In this document: piece by piece, positions 44,339 to 52,080 of the stretch
Layout: each line of letters opens with the position of its first letter
Numbering within the stretch: position 1 is the stretch's first letter
NCBI RefSeq assembly: GCF_020215645.1
Contig: NZ_CP084058.1
Span: forward strand, 4,650,001-4,714,000
DNA from: Nonomuraea gerenzanensis
Lineage (GTDB): Bacteria > Actinomycetota > Actinomycetes > Streptosporangiales > Streptosporangiaceae
Direction of reading: 5' to 3'
Length of the DNA stretch: 64,000 bases
Made by a program: the position numbers and the translations under genes
Notes under the pieces: generated by a model
Told to the model about the DNA's origin: nothing
Databases searched by the model: none
The model's input: the letters and a program-made list of their open reading frames with translations, nothing else

Positions 44339-44493
44339 CACCGCCGAACCCCCGGCTGGCGTGGCGGGCTGGGTGATCGGCGCACGGCGGCTCCTCGCGT
44401 TGACGGCGCGGGGGGCACGGACTTCTGTTACCCGGCGCGCCCCCGGGCCAACCGCGCAGGTGAACGGGCGTGCCTGCGGGGCAGGGGAGGGGC

Positions 44494-44781
44494 ATGTCGC
44501 AGCTGGGGGATGACAGGGTGACGGTGACGCCGTGCGAGGACGGACCGCTGCTGGTGCGGGGGCCGTTCGAGCTGGTGACTCAGGACGGCGTGTCCATCCC
44601 CGCGGGCCGGGCCACCGTCGCGCTGTGCCGCTGCGGGCTGTCGTCGACGAAGCCGTTCTGCGACGGCTCGCACAAGGCCGCCGGCTTCCGCGCCACCAGC
44701 GAGCCCGACCAGCGCGACGATCGCACGGAGTCAGCCGACCCCCGCGACGACTCGCACGGAGTCAGCCGACCGGCGCAGTGA
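44494..44781 (+). CDS. CDGSH-type iron-sulfur protein
   Basis: 95 aa from ATG 44494, just after GGGAGGGG. The single CDGSH domain has ALCRCGLSSTKPFCDGSH: Cys-x-Cys, then Cys and His, coordinating a [2Fe-2S] cluster (3 Cys, 1 His). A hydrophilic Asp/Arg/Ser-rich tail follows the cluster motif and is encoded by duplicated DNA (see the repeat at 44721). Such proteins transfer or sense electrons or clusters. In actinomycetes they often sit beside HDO diiron enzymes, as here with the gene at 42437, which fits an electron-delivery role. The 3' end overlaps the convergent glycosyltransferase gene by 51 bp. Confidence 0.93.
   Translation: MSQLGDDRVTVTPCEDGPLLVRGPFELVTQDGVSIPAGRATVALCRCGLSSTKPFCDGSHKAAGFRATSEPDQRDDRTESADPRDDSHGVSRPAQ
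44721..44771. repeat. 20-bp direct repeat spanning the overlap of two convergent genes
   Basis: TCGCACGGAGTCAGCCGACC occurs at 44721-44740 and 44752-44771, 31 bp apart. It forms the tail of the CDGSH protein on one strand and of the glycosyltransferase on the other. Confidence 0.85.
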
Positions 44782-45705
44782 CCGGACGGAGTGAGCCGCC
44801 CGGTGGACCCTGCGCCCCGCGTACGGCACGCCCCCGCACACCGCGGCCCCCACGGCCAGCCACCCGCAGACGCCCCGCTCCAGGACCCAGACGGGCGCGA
44901 ACAACGATGCCGTCGGGGGGAAGACCCGCCCGCCGCCCGCCCGGCGCCGGCCCAGCTCCGCCAGCGCCACGGCCGCGCCCGCGCCGGCGGCCACGGGACC
45001 GTACCGGCGGCGCAGCACGCACCACGCCAGCCCGGGCAGCACGCCCAGGAACAGCGCCAGCCGCGCGGGCTGGGCGAAGTCGTCGTAGGCCTGGCGGACG
45101 CGCTGGCTCCAGAAGCGGGCGGCGTCGGGCGGCAGGCGCGGCACGTACAGGTCGAGCGGCCGCAGCTCCCGGCCGCCGTGCGCGCGGACGGTGCGGATCA
45201 GCTCCAGGTTCTCGAACAGCACGTCCCCGTCGTAGCCGCCCATGCGCAGGAAGAACGAGCGGCGCACGCCGAACGTGCCGGGATAGTCGGCGCCGAAACC
45301 GCGGTTGAGCAGGGTCCTGGCGGTGTCCCAGCGGGCGTGCCAGGGGGAGCGGGCGAAGTGGTTCTGCGGGCGGACCAGGTCGGCGCGATCGAGCAGGGCC
45401 CGCATCCTGGCGAGCGCGGGGCCGTCGTAGCGGACGTCGTCGTCGGCGATGACGACGTGCTCGGCCGTCGCCAGGCGCATGCCGGTGATCACCCCGTTGA
45501 CCTTGCCGTTGGCGAAGCGGAGAGCGGTGTCCGGCCTGACGTGCGCCGCCAGGCCGCGCCAGGCGTCGGCGTGCCGCTCGAACAGCTCACGGGGCGAGCC
45601 GTCCACGACGATGATCCGCACGTGACGGCTCAGCGTACGCAGGTAGGCGGTCAGCTCGCCGAGACCGCGGTCGTCCTCCCAGCGCAAGGGCAGCACGTAG
45701 TCCAT
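44731..45705 (-). CDS. Family 2 glycosyltransferase
   Basis: 324 aa, ATG 45705. The GT-A fold is visible: MDYVLPLRWEDD at the start, IIVVDGSPRELF, then the metal-binding AEHVVIADDDVRYD (DDD in place of DxD, about residue 90) and GVRRSFFLRMGGYDGDVLFENLELIRTVRAHGG as the acceptor-side region. Weakly hydrophobic helices near the C-terminus suggest membrane association. The gene stands alone with no nucleotide-sugar biosynthesis partner; UDP-glucuronate from the ugd gene at 15 kb is one possible donor but this is speculation. Its stop lies inside the CDGSH gene. Confidence 0.87.
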   Translation of the reverse strand: MDYVLPLRWEDDRGLGELTAYLRTLSRHVRIIVVDGSPRELFERHADAWRGLAAHVRPDTALRFANGKVNGVITGMRLATAEHVVIADDDVRYDGPALARMRALLDRADLVRPQNHFARSPWHARWDTARTLLNRGFGADYPGTFGVRRSFFLRMGGYDGDVLFENLELIRTVRAHGGRELRPLDLYVPRLPPDAARFWSQRVRQAYDDFAQPARLALFLGVLPGLAWCVLRRRYGPVAAGAGAAVALAELGRRRAGGGRVFPPTASLFAPVWVLERGVCGWLAVGAAVCGGVPYAGRRVHRAAHSVRSLRRSADSVRVVAGVG

Positions 45706-45787
45706 CGCCCGGCCTCCGTGTCCGTCTCGACGTCACGATCGGTGACAGAACACTACCTTTCAGGCGCCTGGAGTAACGCGACGCAGG

Positions 45788-47302
45788 TCAGTCCTTGGCC
45801 AGGGCGGCCAGCAGGCGGTCCTCGGTGACCTCGGGGCCGGTGAGCTGCTCGGTGATGGCGCCGTCCCTGAGCACCACCACGCTGTCGCAGTTCGCGACCA
45901 GCTCGGCCACGTCCGAGGAGATCAGCAGGATGGCCAGGCCGTCCACGGCCAGCTCGTCGAGCAGCGCCTGCATCTCCAGCTTGGTCGCCACGTCCACGCC
46001 CCTGGTGGGCTCGTCCAGCAGCAGCACCTTGGGGTGCATCGCCAGCCAGCGGGCCAGCAGCACCTTCTGCTGGTTGCCGCCCGACAGCTCGCCGGCCGGC
46101 TGCCGGGGCGAGACCGCCTTGATGCCCAGCCGCCGCATGAAGGTGGCCACGATGCTGTCGACCTGCGTGTCCGACACGATGCCCGCCCGTGACAGGCGGG
46201 GCAGCGCGGCCAGGGCGATGTTGTCGCGGACCGACAGGGCCGGCACGATGCCCTCGGTCCTCCTGTTCTCCGGCACCAGGCCGATCCCGGCGCGTACGGC
46301 GCTCCTGACCGACCACTTGCGCATCGGCGCTCCTGACCACCTGCGCGCCGGCGCGCCCGCCACCCTGACCTGGCCGGCGTCCACCGGCAGCGCGCCCGCG
46401 ATGGCCCGCGCGGTCTCGCTGCGGCCCGCGCCGAGCAGCCCGCCCAGGCCGACCACCTCGCCGGCCCGCATCTCCAGCGACACCCCGTCCAGCATGTGGT
46501 GGCGGGTCAGCCCCCTGGCCTCCAGGACCGGCGCGTCGGCGGGCACGTCCGGCTCGCCGGCCTGCGGGGCGGGCGCGGCGGGATGGAACGGCCGGCCGAG
46601 CATGAGCGAGACCAGCCGCAGCCGGTCGAGCCCGGCCATCGGGCCGGTGTGCACGACGCGGCCCTCGCGCAGCACCGTGACGCGGTCGCAGATGCCGTAC
46701 AGCTCCTCCATGCGGTGCGTGACGTAGACGACCGAGCGGCCCTGCTCGCGCAGCCGGGCCACGGCGGCGAACAGGATCTCCAGCTCGGCGTGGTCGAGGG
46801 CGGTGGTGGGCTCGTCCATGATGACCAGGCGGGCGTCCGCCGAGGCGGCCCGCGCCAGCGCCACGATCTGGCAGGCGCCCTCGCCCAGCGAGCCGAGCGG
46901 GCGGCGCACGTCCACCTCCAGCCCGTACGCGGCCAGCAGCTCCGCGGCGCGGGCGTGCACGGCCGCCGAGTCGATCAGCCCGAGCCGGCCCCGCGGCTCC
47001 CTGCCGAGCAGCAGGTTGCGGGCCACGCTCATGGTCGGGACGAGGTTCGTCTCCTGGTGGATGGTGGCGATCCCGGCCCGCTTGGCGTCGGCGGGCCCGG
47101 CGAACCTGACCGGCTCGCCCAGCAGGCGCAGCTCGCCCGCGTCGGGCTGGTGCACCCCCGACAGCACCTTCACCAGGGTGGACTTGCCCGCGCCGTTGCC
47201 GCCGACCAGGGCGTGCACCTCGCCGGTGCGCACGGACATGGTGACGTGGTCGAGGGCGGTGACCCCCTGGAACGCCTTGAGAACGCCAGCGACCTGTAGC
47301 AC
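45788..47302 (-). CDS. Sugar ABC transporter ATPase, RbsA/MglA type (duplicated)
   Basis: 504 aa from GTG 47302, preceded by GGAGG. Two ABC domains: first Walker A GGNGAGKST (canonical GENGAGKST altered at the second residue, still functional in form), Walker B RLVIMDEPTTALD. The second domain has GLLGAGRSETARA (Lys replaced by Arg, as usual in RbsA), LSGGNQQKVLLARWLA and LLLDEPTRGVD. In the first domain the signature is degenerate (LGEGACQ). There are no permease or binding-protein genes beside it; a second complete set lies at 51012-55512, so it may serve those permeases. It is directly downstream of the DeoR gene on the same strand, with a CTCGATC/GATCGAG palindrome in its leader. Confidence 0.92.
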   Translation of the reverse strand: MLQVAGVLKAFQGVTALDHVTMSVRTGEVHALVGGNGAGKSTLVKVLSGVHQPDAGELRLLGEPVRFAGPADAKRAGIATIHQETNLVPTMSVARNLLLGREPRGRLGLIDSAAVHARAAELLAAYGLEVDVRRPLGSLGEGACQIVALARAASADARLVIMDEPTTALDHAELEILFAAVARLREQGRSVVYVTHRMEELYGICDRVTVLREGRVVHTGPMAGLDRLRLVSLMLGRPFHPAAPAPQAGEPDVPADAPVLEARGLTRHHMLDGVSLEMRAGEVVGLGGLLGAGRSETARAIAGALPVDAGQVRVAGAPARRWSGAPMRKWSVRSAVRAGIGLVPENRRTEGIVPALSVRDNIALAALPRLSRAGIVSDTQVDSIVATFMRRLGIKAVSPRQPAGELSGGNQQKVLLARWLAMHPKVLLLDEPTRGVDVATKLEMQALLDELAVDGLAILLISSDVAELVANCDSVVVLRDGAITEQLTGPEVTEDRLLAALAKD

Positions 47303-47314
47303 GGTTGCCTCCGC

Positions 47315-47330
47315 CTCGATCGTGATCGAG
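47315..47330. promoter_or_regulatory. Candidate DeoR operator in the leader of the RbsA-type gene
   Basis: Perfect inverted repeat CTCGATC-gt-GATCGAG, 13 bp upstream of the start codon. It shares the GATCG half-site with repeats upstream of the DeoR gene. Confidence 0.55.
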
Positions 47331-47367
47331 AAAGGAAACGGTCCAGTAACGAGCTTGTCACATTCGA

Positions 47368-48168
47368 TCAGAACTGGGCGACATGCAGGCGCACGCCGCG
47401 CGCGCTCAGGTCGTCGAGCACGTCGCGGGGCGCGGCGTCGTCGGTGACCAGGTGGTCGATGCGGTCGGGCGGCACGGTCTGCACCATCGTGTCGACGCCG
47501 ACCTTGGTGTGGTCGGCCAGCACCACGACCTCCTCCGCCGCCGCCGCGAGCGCCCGGTCGACGCCGGCCACCTGCATGTTCGGGGTGGACAGGCCGCGCT
47601 CGGCGCTCAGGCCGTTGCCCGAGATGAAGGCCCTGCGCACGCGCAGCCCGGCCAGCGACTGCTCGGCCGCGCTGCCCACCAGCGCCAGGATCGGGCCGCG
47701 CAGCGTGCCGCCGGTCAGCATCACCTCGATGCGCGGCGAGCCGGCCAGCACCTGCGCGACCAGCAGTGAGTTGGTGACCACGGCCAGCTCGGCGTGCTTG
47801 GTCAGGCGGCGGGCGAACTCCTGCGTGGTGGTGCCGGGGCCGATGACGATCGCGTCGCCGTCCTCGACGAGCGCGCCCGCCAGGTCGGCGATGGCGGCCT
47901 TCTCGGCCGCCTCCAGCGACACCTTGTGCGCGTAACCGGCCTCGCGCGACAGCTCGCCGGGCAGGGTCGCGCCGCCGTGGTGGCGGTTGAGCAGGCCCTC
48001 GGACTCCAGCGCGCGCAGGTCGCGGCGGACGGTGACCTCGGAGGAGTGCACCGCCTGGGCCAGCTCGCGCAGCGACACGGCGCCGTTGGCACGCACCAGC
48101 TCCAGGATGCGCTGCCGGCGCTCGGCGGCGAACACGGGCCTGCGTCCGTCACTCTGCGTGTCGCTCAC
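47368..48168 (-). CDS. DeoR/GlpR-family transcriptional regulator
   Basis: 266 aa. The N-terminal DeoR HTH is RQRILELVRANGAVSLRELA and SSEVTVRRDLRALESEGLLNRHHGGA, the family signature. The sensor domain has AIVIGPGTTTQEFAR and VVLADHTKVGVDT, the sugar-phosphate-binding fold of DeoRC. It probably represses both flanks: the RbsA-type gene downstream on its own strand and the divergent GH2/ABC operon. GATCG-containing palindromes lie in the 48.17-48.23 kb spacer and in the RbsA leader. The ligand is likely a phosphorylated sugar (inference). Confidence 0.93.
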   Translation of the reverse strand: MSDTQSDGRRPVFAAERRQRILELVRANGAVSLRELAQAVHSSEVTVRRDLRALESEGLLNRHHGGATLPGELSREAGYAHKVSLEAAEKAAIADLAGALVEDGDAIVIGPGTTTQEFARRLTKHAELAVVTNSLLVAQVLAGSPRIEVMLTGGTLRGPILALVGSAAEQSLAGLRVRRAFISGNGLSAERGLSTPNMQVAGVDRALAAAAEEVVVLADHTKVGVDTMVQTVPPDRIDHLVTDDAAPRDVLDDLSARGVRLHVAQF

Positions 48169-48170
48169 GA

Positions 48171-48190
48171 CCCGATCATAGTCGATCGGG
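48171..48190. promoter_or_regulatory. Candidate DeoR autoregulatory operator
   Basis: Inverted repeat CCCGATC-atagtc-GATCGGG starting 3 bp upstream of the DeoR coding start. Confidence 0.5.
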
Positions 48191-48205
48191 CCCCTGCGGG
48201 TTCAC

Positions 48206-48222
48206 CTCTGATCGATCGAGAG
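48206..48222. promoter_or_regulatory. Second GATCG palindrome in the DeoR/GH2 spacer
   Basis: CTCTGATCGATCGAGAG, a near-perfect palindrome around GATCGATC. It shares the half-site of the other two candidates. Confidence 0.5.
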
Positions 48223-48343
48223 CGAAGGCGATCGGCGCCGGCCGTACCCGCCTGTCTCGGTGCCCGCCTTCGCGGCGAGGGCGCCTGCCGTTCGTTCGGC
48301 GGGTTCGGCTTTGACCGAATGAGAACGAATCTGATCGGGAATC

Positions 48344-48373
48344 TTGACCACCTCGCTCCGTGGGTGCTTACTT
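48344..48373 (+). promoter_or_regulatory. Possible promoter of the GH2/ABC operon
   Basis: TTGACC (48344-48349), an 18-bp spacer and TTACTT (48368-48373) resemble a vegetative promoter, about 60 bp ahead of the GH2 start. GATCGG half-sites flank it. Confidence 0.4.
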
Positions 48374-48434
48374 TGGAGCTTGTCAGGGTCAAAAGCTGTC
48401 CGAACCTGATCGGCGCCCTCCGAAAGGACCCCCC

Positions 48435-50951
48435 GTGCGTAAGCGCCTCACGTTGTTGCTGGCCGTACTGATGTCCGTGTCATGGCAGCTTCCGGCACCA
48501 GCCTCGGCAGCCCTTCCCGAGCGGAACGGGCTGCGCGGCGACTACTACCTCGCCTCGGCGGCGGGCACGTTCGACTTCGCCGAGCTGAAGGCGAGCATCA
48601 TCGACCCGAACCTCGAGATGGCCGACCTGAACCCCACGTTCAAGCTGCTGACCGGCCGGGAGGACGACGTCACCGTCCGGTGGACGGGACAGATCACCCC
48701 CAAGTTCTCCGAGACCTACACCTTCTCGATGATCGGCGACAACGGCTTCCGCCTGTGGATCGACGGGAGGCCGGTCATCGACCACTGGGTGGACGACTGG
48801 GACAGGGAGCAGGCCGGCACGCCGATCGCCCTTGAGGCGAACAGGAAGTACGACATCAAGGTCGAGTACTTCGAGCACTTCGGCGGCGCGAACCTGCGCC
48901 TGCGCTGGCAGAGCCCGAGCCAGCCGAAGGCGATCGTGCCCGTGGACGCGCTGACCGTCCCGGCGGACTTCCAGCCGGACGGGCCGTACGACGCCAGGCT
49001 GAACGCGGCCGGCGACGTCGCCACGCTCACCTTCGCAAAGCCGCTCGCCGCCCTGCCCGCCGACGCGCACGAGAAGCTGGCCGTCACGGTCGGCGCCGCC
49101 GCCTGGCCCGTCACCGCCGCGACGCAGAAGACCCCGCAGACCGTGGAGCTCGAACTGGGCGCCCAGGTCCCGGCGAAGGCGGGCAGCACCGTGCGCACCT
49201 CCTACGACGGCAACGGCGGCCTCGCCTACGCCGACGGCACCCCGCTGGCCGCCTACCCGTTCGCACACGTGGTCAACGCCTCCACCTACGTGCTCAAGAG
49301 CAAGTGGACCGACCAGGTGGACCGGGAGAACCCGCTGCCCGAGTACCCCAGGCCGCAGCTCGCCCGCGAACGCTGGCGCAGCCTCAACGGCGTCTGGCAG
49401 TTCGCCCCGGCCAAGGAGGGCGAGGCCGCGCCCATCGGCAAGGACCTGGCCGAGAAGATCGTCGTGCCGTACCCGGTGGAGTCGCAGCTGTCCGGCATCG
49501 GGCGGCACGAGGAGCGCATGTGGTACCGCAGGACGTTCGAGGTGCCCCGCTCCTGGCGCGGCGAGCGGCTGCTGCTGCACCTCGACGCCGTGGACTGGGA
49601 CGCCACGATCCACGTCAACGGCAAGCAGGTCGCCACCCACAAGGGCGGCTACGACCGGATCAGCGTGGACGTCACCGGCGCGCTCAAGGGCTCCGGCCCG
49701 CAGGAGCTGGTCGTCGGCGTGTTCGACCCGACCGACGACGGCGCCCAGGCCATCGGCAAGCAGCGGCTCGACCCGAGCGGCATCTGGTACACCTCGGTGT
49801 CCGGCATCTGGCAGACCGTCTGGATCGAGCCGGTCCCCAGGAACCACATCGAGCGCGTGGACACCGAGCCCGACCTGCGCGGCCAGGCCCTGTACGTGAC
49901 CGTCCACGGCGCGCCCGGCACCGCCACCGTGATCGCCAGGGACGGCCGCCGGGTCGTCGGCACCGTCCGCGGCCAGAGCGGCAAGGAGTTGCGCCTGCCC
50001 GTGCCGAACCCCAGGCTCTGGTCGCCCGACGACCCCCACCTGTACGACCTGGAGGTCAGGCTCGACGGCGACAAGGTGCAGTCGTACTTCGGGATGCGCT
50101 CCATCTCCGTGGCCGGCTGGCGGATGCTGCTCAACGGGCAGCCGATCTTCCAGATCGGCCCGCTGGACCAGGGCTTCTGGCCCGACGGCATCTACACCCC
50201 GCCCACCGACGAGGCGCTGCGCTACGACCTGGAGCAGACCAAGGCCCTGGGCTTCAACGCGGTGCGCAAGCACGTCAAGGTCGAGTCGGACCGCTGGTAC
50301 CACCACGCCGACAAGCTCGGCCTGCTCGTCTGGCAGGACATGCCGGCCGCGTTCAGGACCACCGACAGGCCGCAGTACGAGGCCGAGCTGAAGGAGCTGG
50401 TCGACCAGCACCGCAGCAGCCCTTCGGTGATCATGTGGGTGCCGTTCAACGAGGGCTGGGGCCAGTACGACCAGGCGCGCATCGCCAACCTGGTCAAGAG
50501 CTGGGACCCCTCCCGGCTGGTGAACAACATGAGCGGGATCAACTGCTGCGGCGCCGTGGACGGCGGCAACGGCGACGTCAAGGACTTCCACATCTACCCG
50601 GGCCCCGGCAACCCCGGCAAGCCGTCCGGCAGCAGGGCGAACGTGATCGGCGAGTACGGCGGCCTGGCCCTGCCCGTCGTCGGCCACACCTGGTCGGGCG
50701 GCGGCTGGGGCTACGCGGTCGAGCCGAACCCGGAGGCCCTCACCACCCGCTACGTGAGCATGGCGGAAGAGCTGGCGAAGCTGCACGCCTGCGAGCAGCT
50801 CAGCGCCGCCATCTACACGCAGACCACCGACGTCGAGACCGAGATCAACGGCCTCATGACCTACGACAGGGCGGTCATGAAGCCGGACGTCCAGCGCGTC
50901 GCCGCCGCGCACAAGGCGCTCACGAGCGCCGTCAACCCCTCCTGCGGCTGA
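48435..50951 (+). CDS. Secreted GH2-family glycoside hydrolase with N-terminal PA14 domain
   Basis: 838 aa from GTG 48435 (GAAAGGA upstream). A signal peptide (LLLAVLMSVSWQLPAPASA) is followed by a PA14 carbohydrate-binding domain (about 30-170; FSMIGDNGFRLWIDGRPVIDHW). The GH2 sugar-binding domain (MWYRRTFEVPRSWRGERL) and barrel come next. The acid/base Glu is in WVPFNEGWGQ (E673) and the nucleophile in VIGEYGGLA (E740). Cysteines in GINCCGAVDGG are unusual. The enzyme acts outside the cell on a polysaccharide; products would be imported by the four ABC genes downstream. Which GH2 activity (galactosidase, mannosidase, glucuronidase) cannot be told. Confidence 0.93.
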   Translation: MRKRLTLLLAVLMSVSWQLPAPASAALPERNGLRGDYYLASAAGTFDFAELKASIIDPNLEMADLNPTFKLLTGREDDVTVRWTGQITPKFSETYTFSMIGDNGFRLWIDGRPVIDHWVDDWDREQAGTPIALEANRKYDIKVEYFEHFGGANLRLRWQSPSQPKAIVPVDALTVPADFQPDGPYDARLNAAGDVATLTFAKPLAALPADAHEKLAVTVGAAAWPVTAATQKTPQTVELELGAQVPAKAGSTVRTSYDGNGGLAYADGTPLAAYPFAHVVNASTYVLKSKWTDQVDRENPLPEYPRPQLARERWRSLNGVWQFAPAKEGEAAPIGKDLAEKIVVPYPVESQLSGIGRHEERMWYRRTFEVPRSWRGERLLLHLDAVDWDATIHVNGKQVATHKGGYDRISVDVTGALKGSGPQELVVGVFDPTDDGAQAIGKQRLDPSGIWYTSVSGIWQTVWIEPVPRNHIERVDTEPDLRGQALYVTVHGAPGTATVIARDGRRVVGTVRGQSGKELRLPVPNPRLWSPDDPHLYDLEVRLDGDKVQSYFGMRSISVAGWRMLLNGQPIFQIGPLDQGFWPDGIYTPPTDEALRYDLEQTKALGFNAVRKHVKVESDRWYHHADKLGLLVWQDMPAAFRTTDRPQYEAELKELVDQHRSSPSVIMWVPFNEGWGQYDQARIANLVKSWDPSRLVNNMSGINCCGAVDGGNGDVKDFHIYPGPGNPGKPSGSRANVIGEYGGLALPVVGHTWSGGGWGYAVEPNPEALTTRYVSMAEELAKLHACEQLSAAIYTQTTDVETEINGLMTYDRAVMKPDVQRVAAAHKALTSAVNPSCG

Positions 50952-50957
50952 TCACCG

Positions 50958-50990
50958 CCGGGCCCCGGCCCTCGTGGCCGGGGCCCGGCA
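50958..50990 (+). terminator. Strong hairpin between the GH2 gene and the binding-protein gene
   Basis: Perfect 14-bp stem (50958-50971 against 50977-50990) with a 5-nt loop and no T tract. Inside an apparent operon it may act as a partial terminator or an RNA-processing/stabilising structure that sets different levels for the enzyme and importer. Confidence 0.6.
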
Positions 50991-51011
50991 CCTGATAGGA
51001 AAGGAACCGCG

Positions 51012-52079
51012 ATGACCCCCCACATCCGGACGGCCGCCCTGGCGCTGGCCGTCCTGCTCACCGCGGCGGCCTGCGCCAAGGCGGAGGAGCCGCAGGCCGC
51101 GCCCGCCGCCACGAGCACCGCCGGGCAGCAGGTCGTCCAGAGCCCGACCGGCACGGCCGGGCCGACGTGCACGCTGCAGCAGTTCGGCGGCACGAAGTTC
51201 GACCTCAGATCCGCCACGGTCGGCTTCTCCCAGTCGGAGAAGGAGGCCAACCCGTTCCGCATCGCGGAGACCAAGTCGATCAAGGACGAGGCCGCCAAGC
51301 TGGGCATCGCCGACCTCAAGGTCACCAACGCCCAGTCGCAGTTCTCCAAGCAGATCACCGACGTGCAGCAGCTCATCGCGCAGGGCGTGCGGCTCCTGGT
51401 CATCGCGCCGCTGAACTCCGACGGCTGGGAGCCGGTGCTCCAGCAGGCCGCGGCCAGGAAGATCCCCATCATCACGGTCGACCGCAAGATCAACGCCAAG
51501 GCGTGCAGCGATTACCTGACGTTCATCGGCTCGGACTTCTACGAGCAGGGCAAGCGCGCCGCCGACCGCATGATCGAGGCGCTCGGCGCCGAGGGCAAGG
51601 TGGCCATCCTGCTCGGCGCCCCCGGCAACAACGTCACCACCGAGCGCACGAACGGCTTCAAGGACCGGGTCAAGGAGAAGGCACCCGGGATCACGATCTC
51701 GTTCGAGCAGACCGGCGAGTTCGCCCGCGAGAAGGGGCAGCAGGTCACCGAGCAGCTCATCCAGTCCAACCCCGACATCAACGGCATCTACGCCGAGAAC
51801 GACGAGATGGCGCTGGGCGCGGTCACCGCGCTGAAAGGCGCGGGCAAGGAGCCGGGCGACATCAAGATCGTCTCGGTCGACGGCACCCGCAGCGCCGTGC
51901 AGGGCATCGCCGACGGCTGGCTGTACGCGGTCATCGAGTCCAACCCGCGCTTCGGCCCGCTCGCCTTCGAGACCGCCCAGAAGTTCCTGAACGGCGAGGC
52001 CATCCCCGAAAAGGTGATCATCTCCGACCGGGACTACACCACGGCCAACGCCGAGGACTCCCTCGGTGAGGCGTACTGA
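51012..52079 (+). CDS. Sugar-binding lipoprotein, RbsB/Peripla_BP_4 type
   Basis: 355 aa; AGGAAAGGAA precedes the ATG. A signal peptide (LALAVLLTAAACAKA) carries a plausible lipoprotein Cys (C21). The mature part is a type I periplasmic-binding fold: VGFSQSEKEANPFRIAETKSI, LLVIAPLNSDGWEPVLQQA, PIITVDRKIN and NDEMALGAVTALKGAG are all typical of ribose/galactose-type binding proteins. It is the first transporter gene after the GH2 enzyme, so its ligand is probably a monosaccharide or short oligosaccharide released by it. The TTG-started ATPase gene follows one base after its stop. Confidence 0.94.
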   Translation: MTPHIRTAALALAVLLTAAACAKAEEPQAAPAATSTAGQQVVQSPTGTAGPTCTLQQFGGTKFDLRSATVGFSQSEKEANPFRIAETKSIKDEAAKLGIADLKVTNAQSQFSKQITDVQQLIAQGVRLLVIAPLNSDGWEPVLQQAAARKIPIITVDRKINAKACSDYLTFIGSDFYEQGKRAADRMIEALGAEGKVAILLGAPGNNVTTERTNGFKDRVKEKAPGITISFEQTGEFAREKGQQVTEQLIQSNPDINGIYAENDEMALGAVTALKGAGKEPGDIKIVSVDGTRSAVQGIADGWLYAVIESNPRFGPLAFETAQKFLNGEAIPEKVIISDRDYTTANAEDSLGEAY

Positions 52080-52080
52080 G

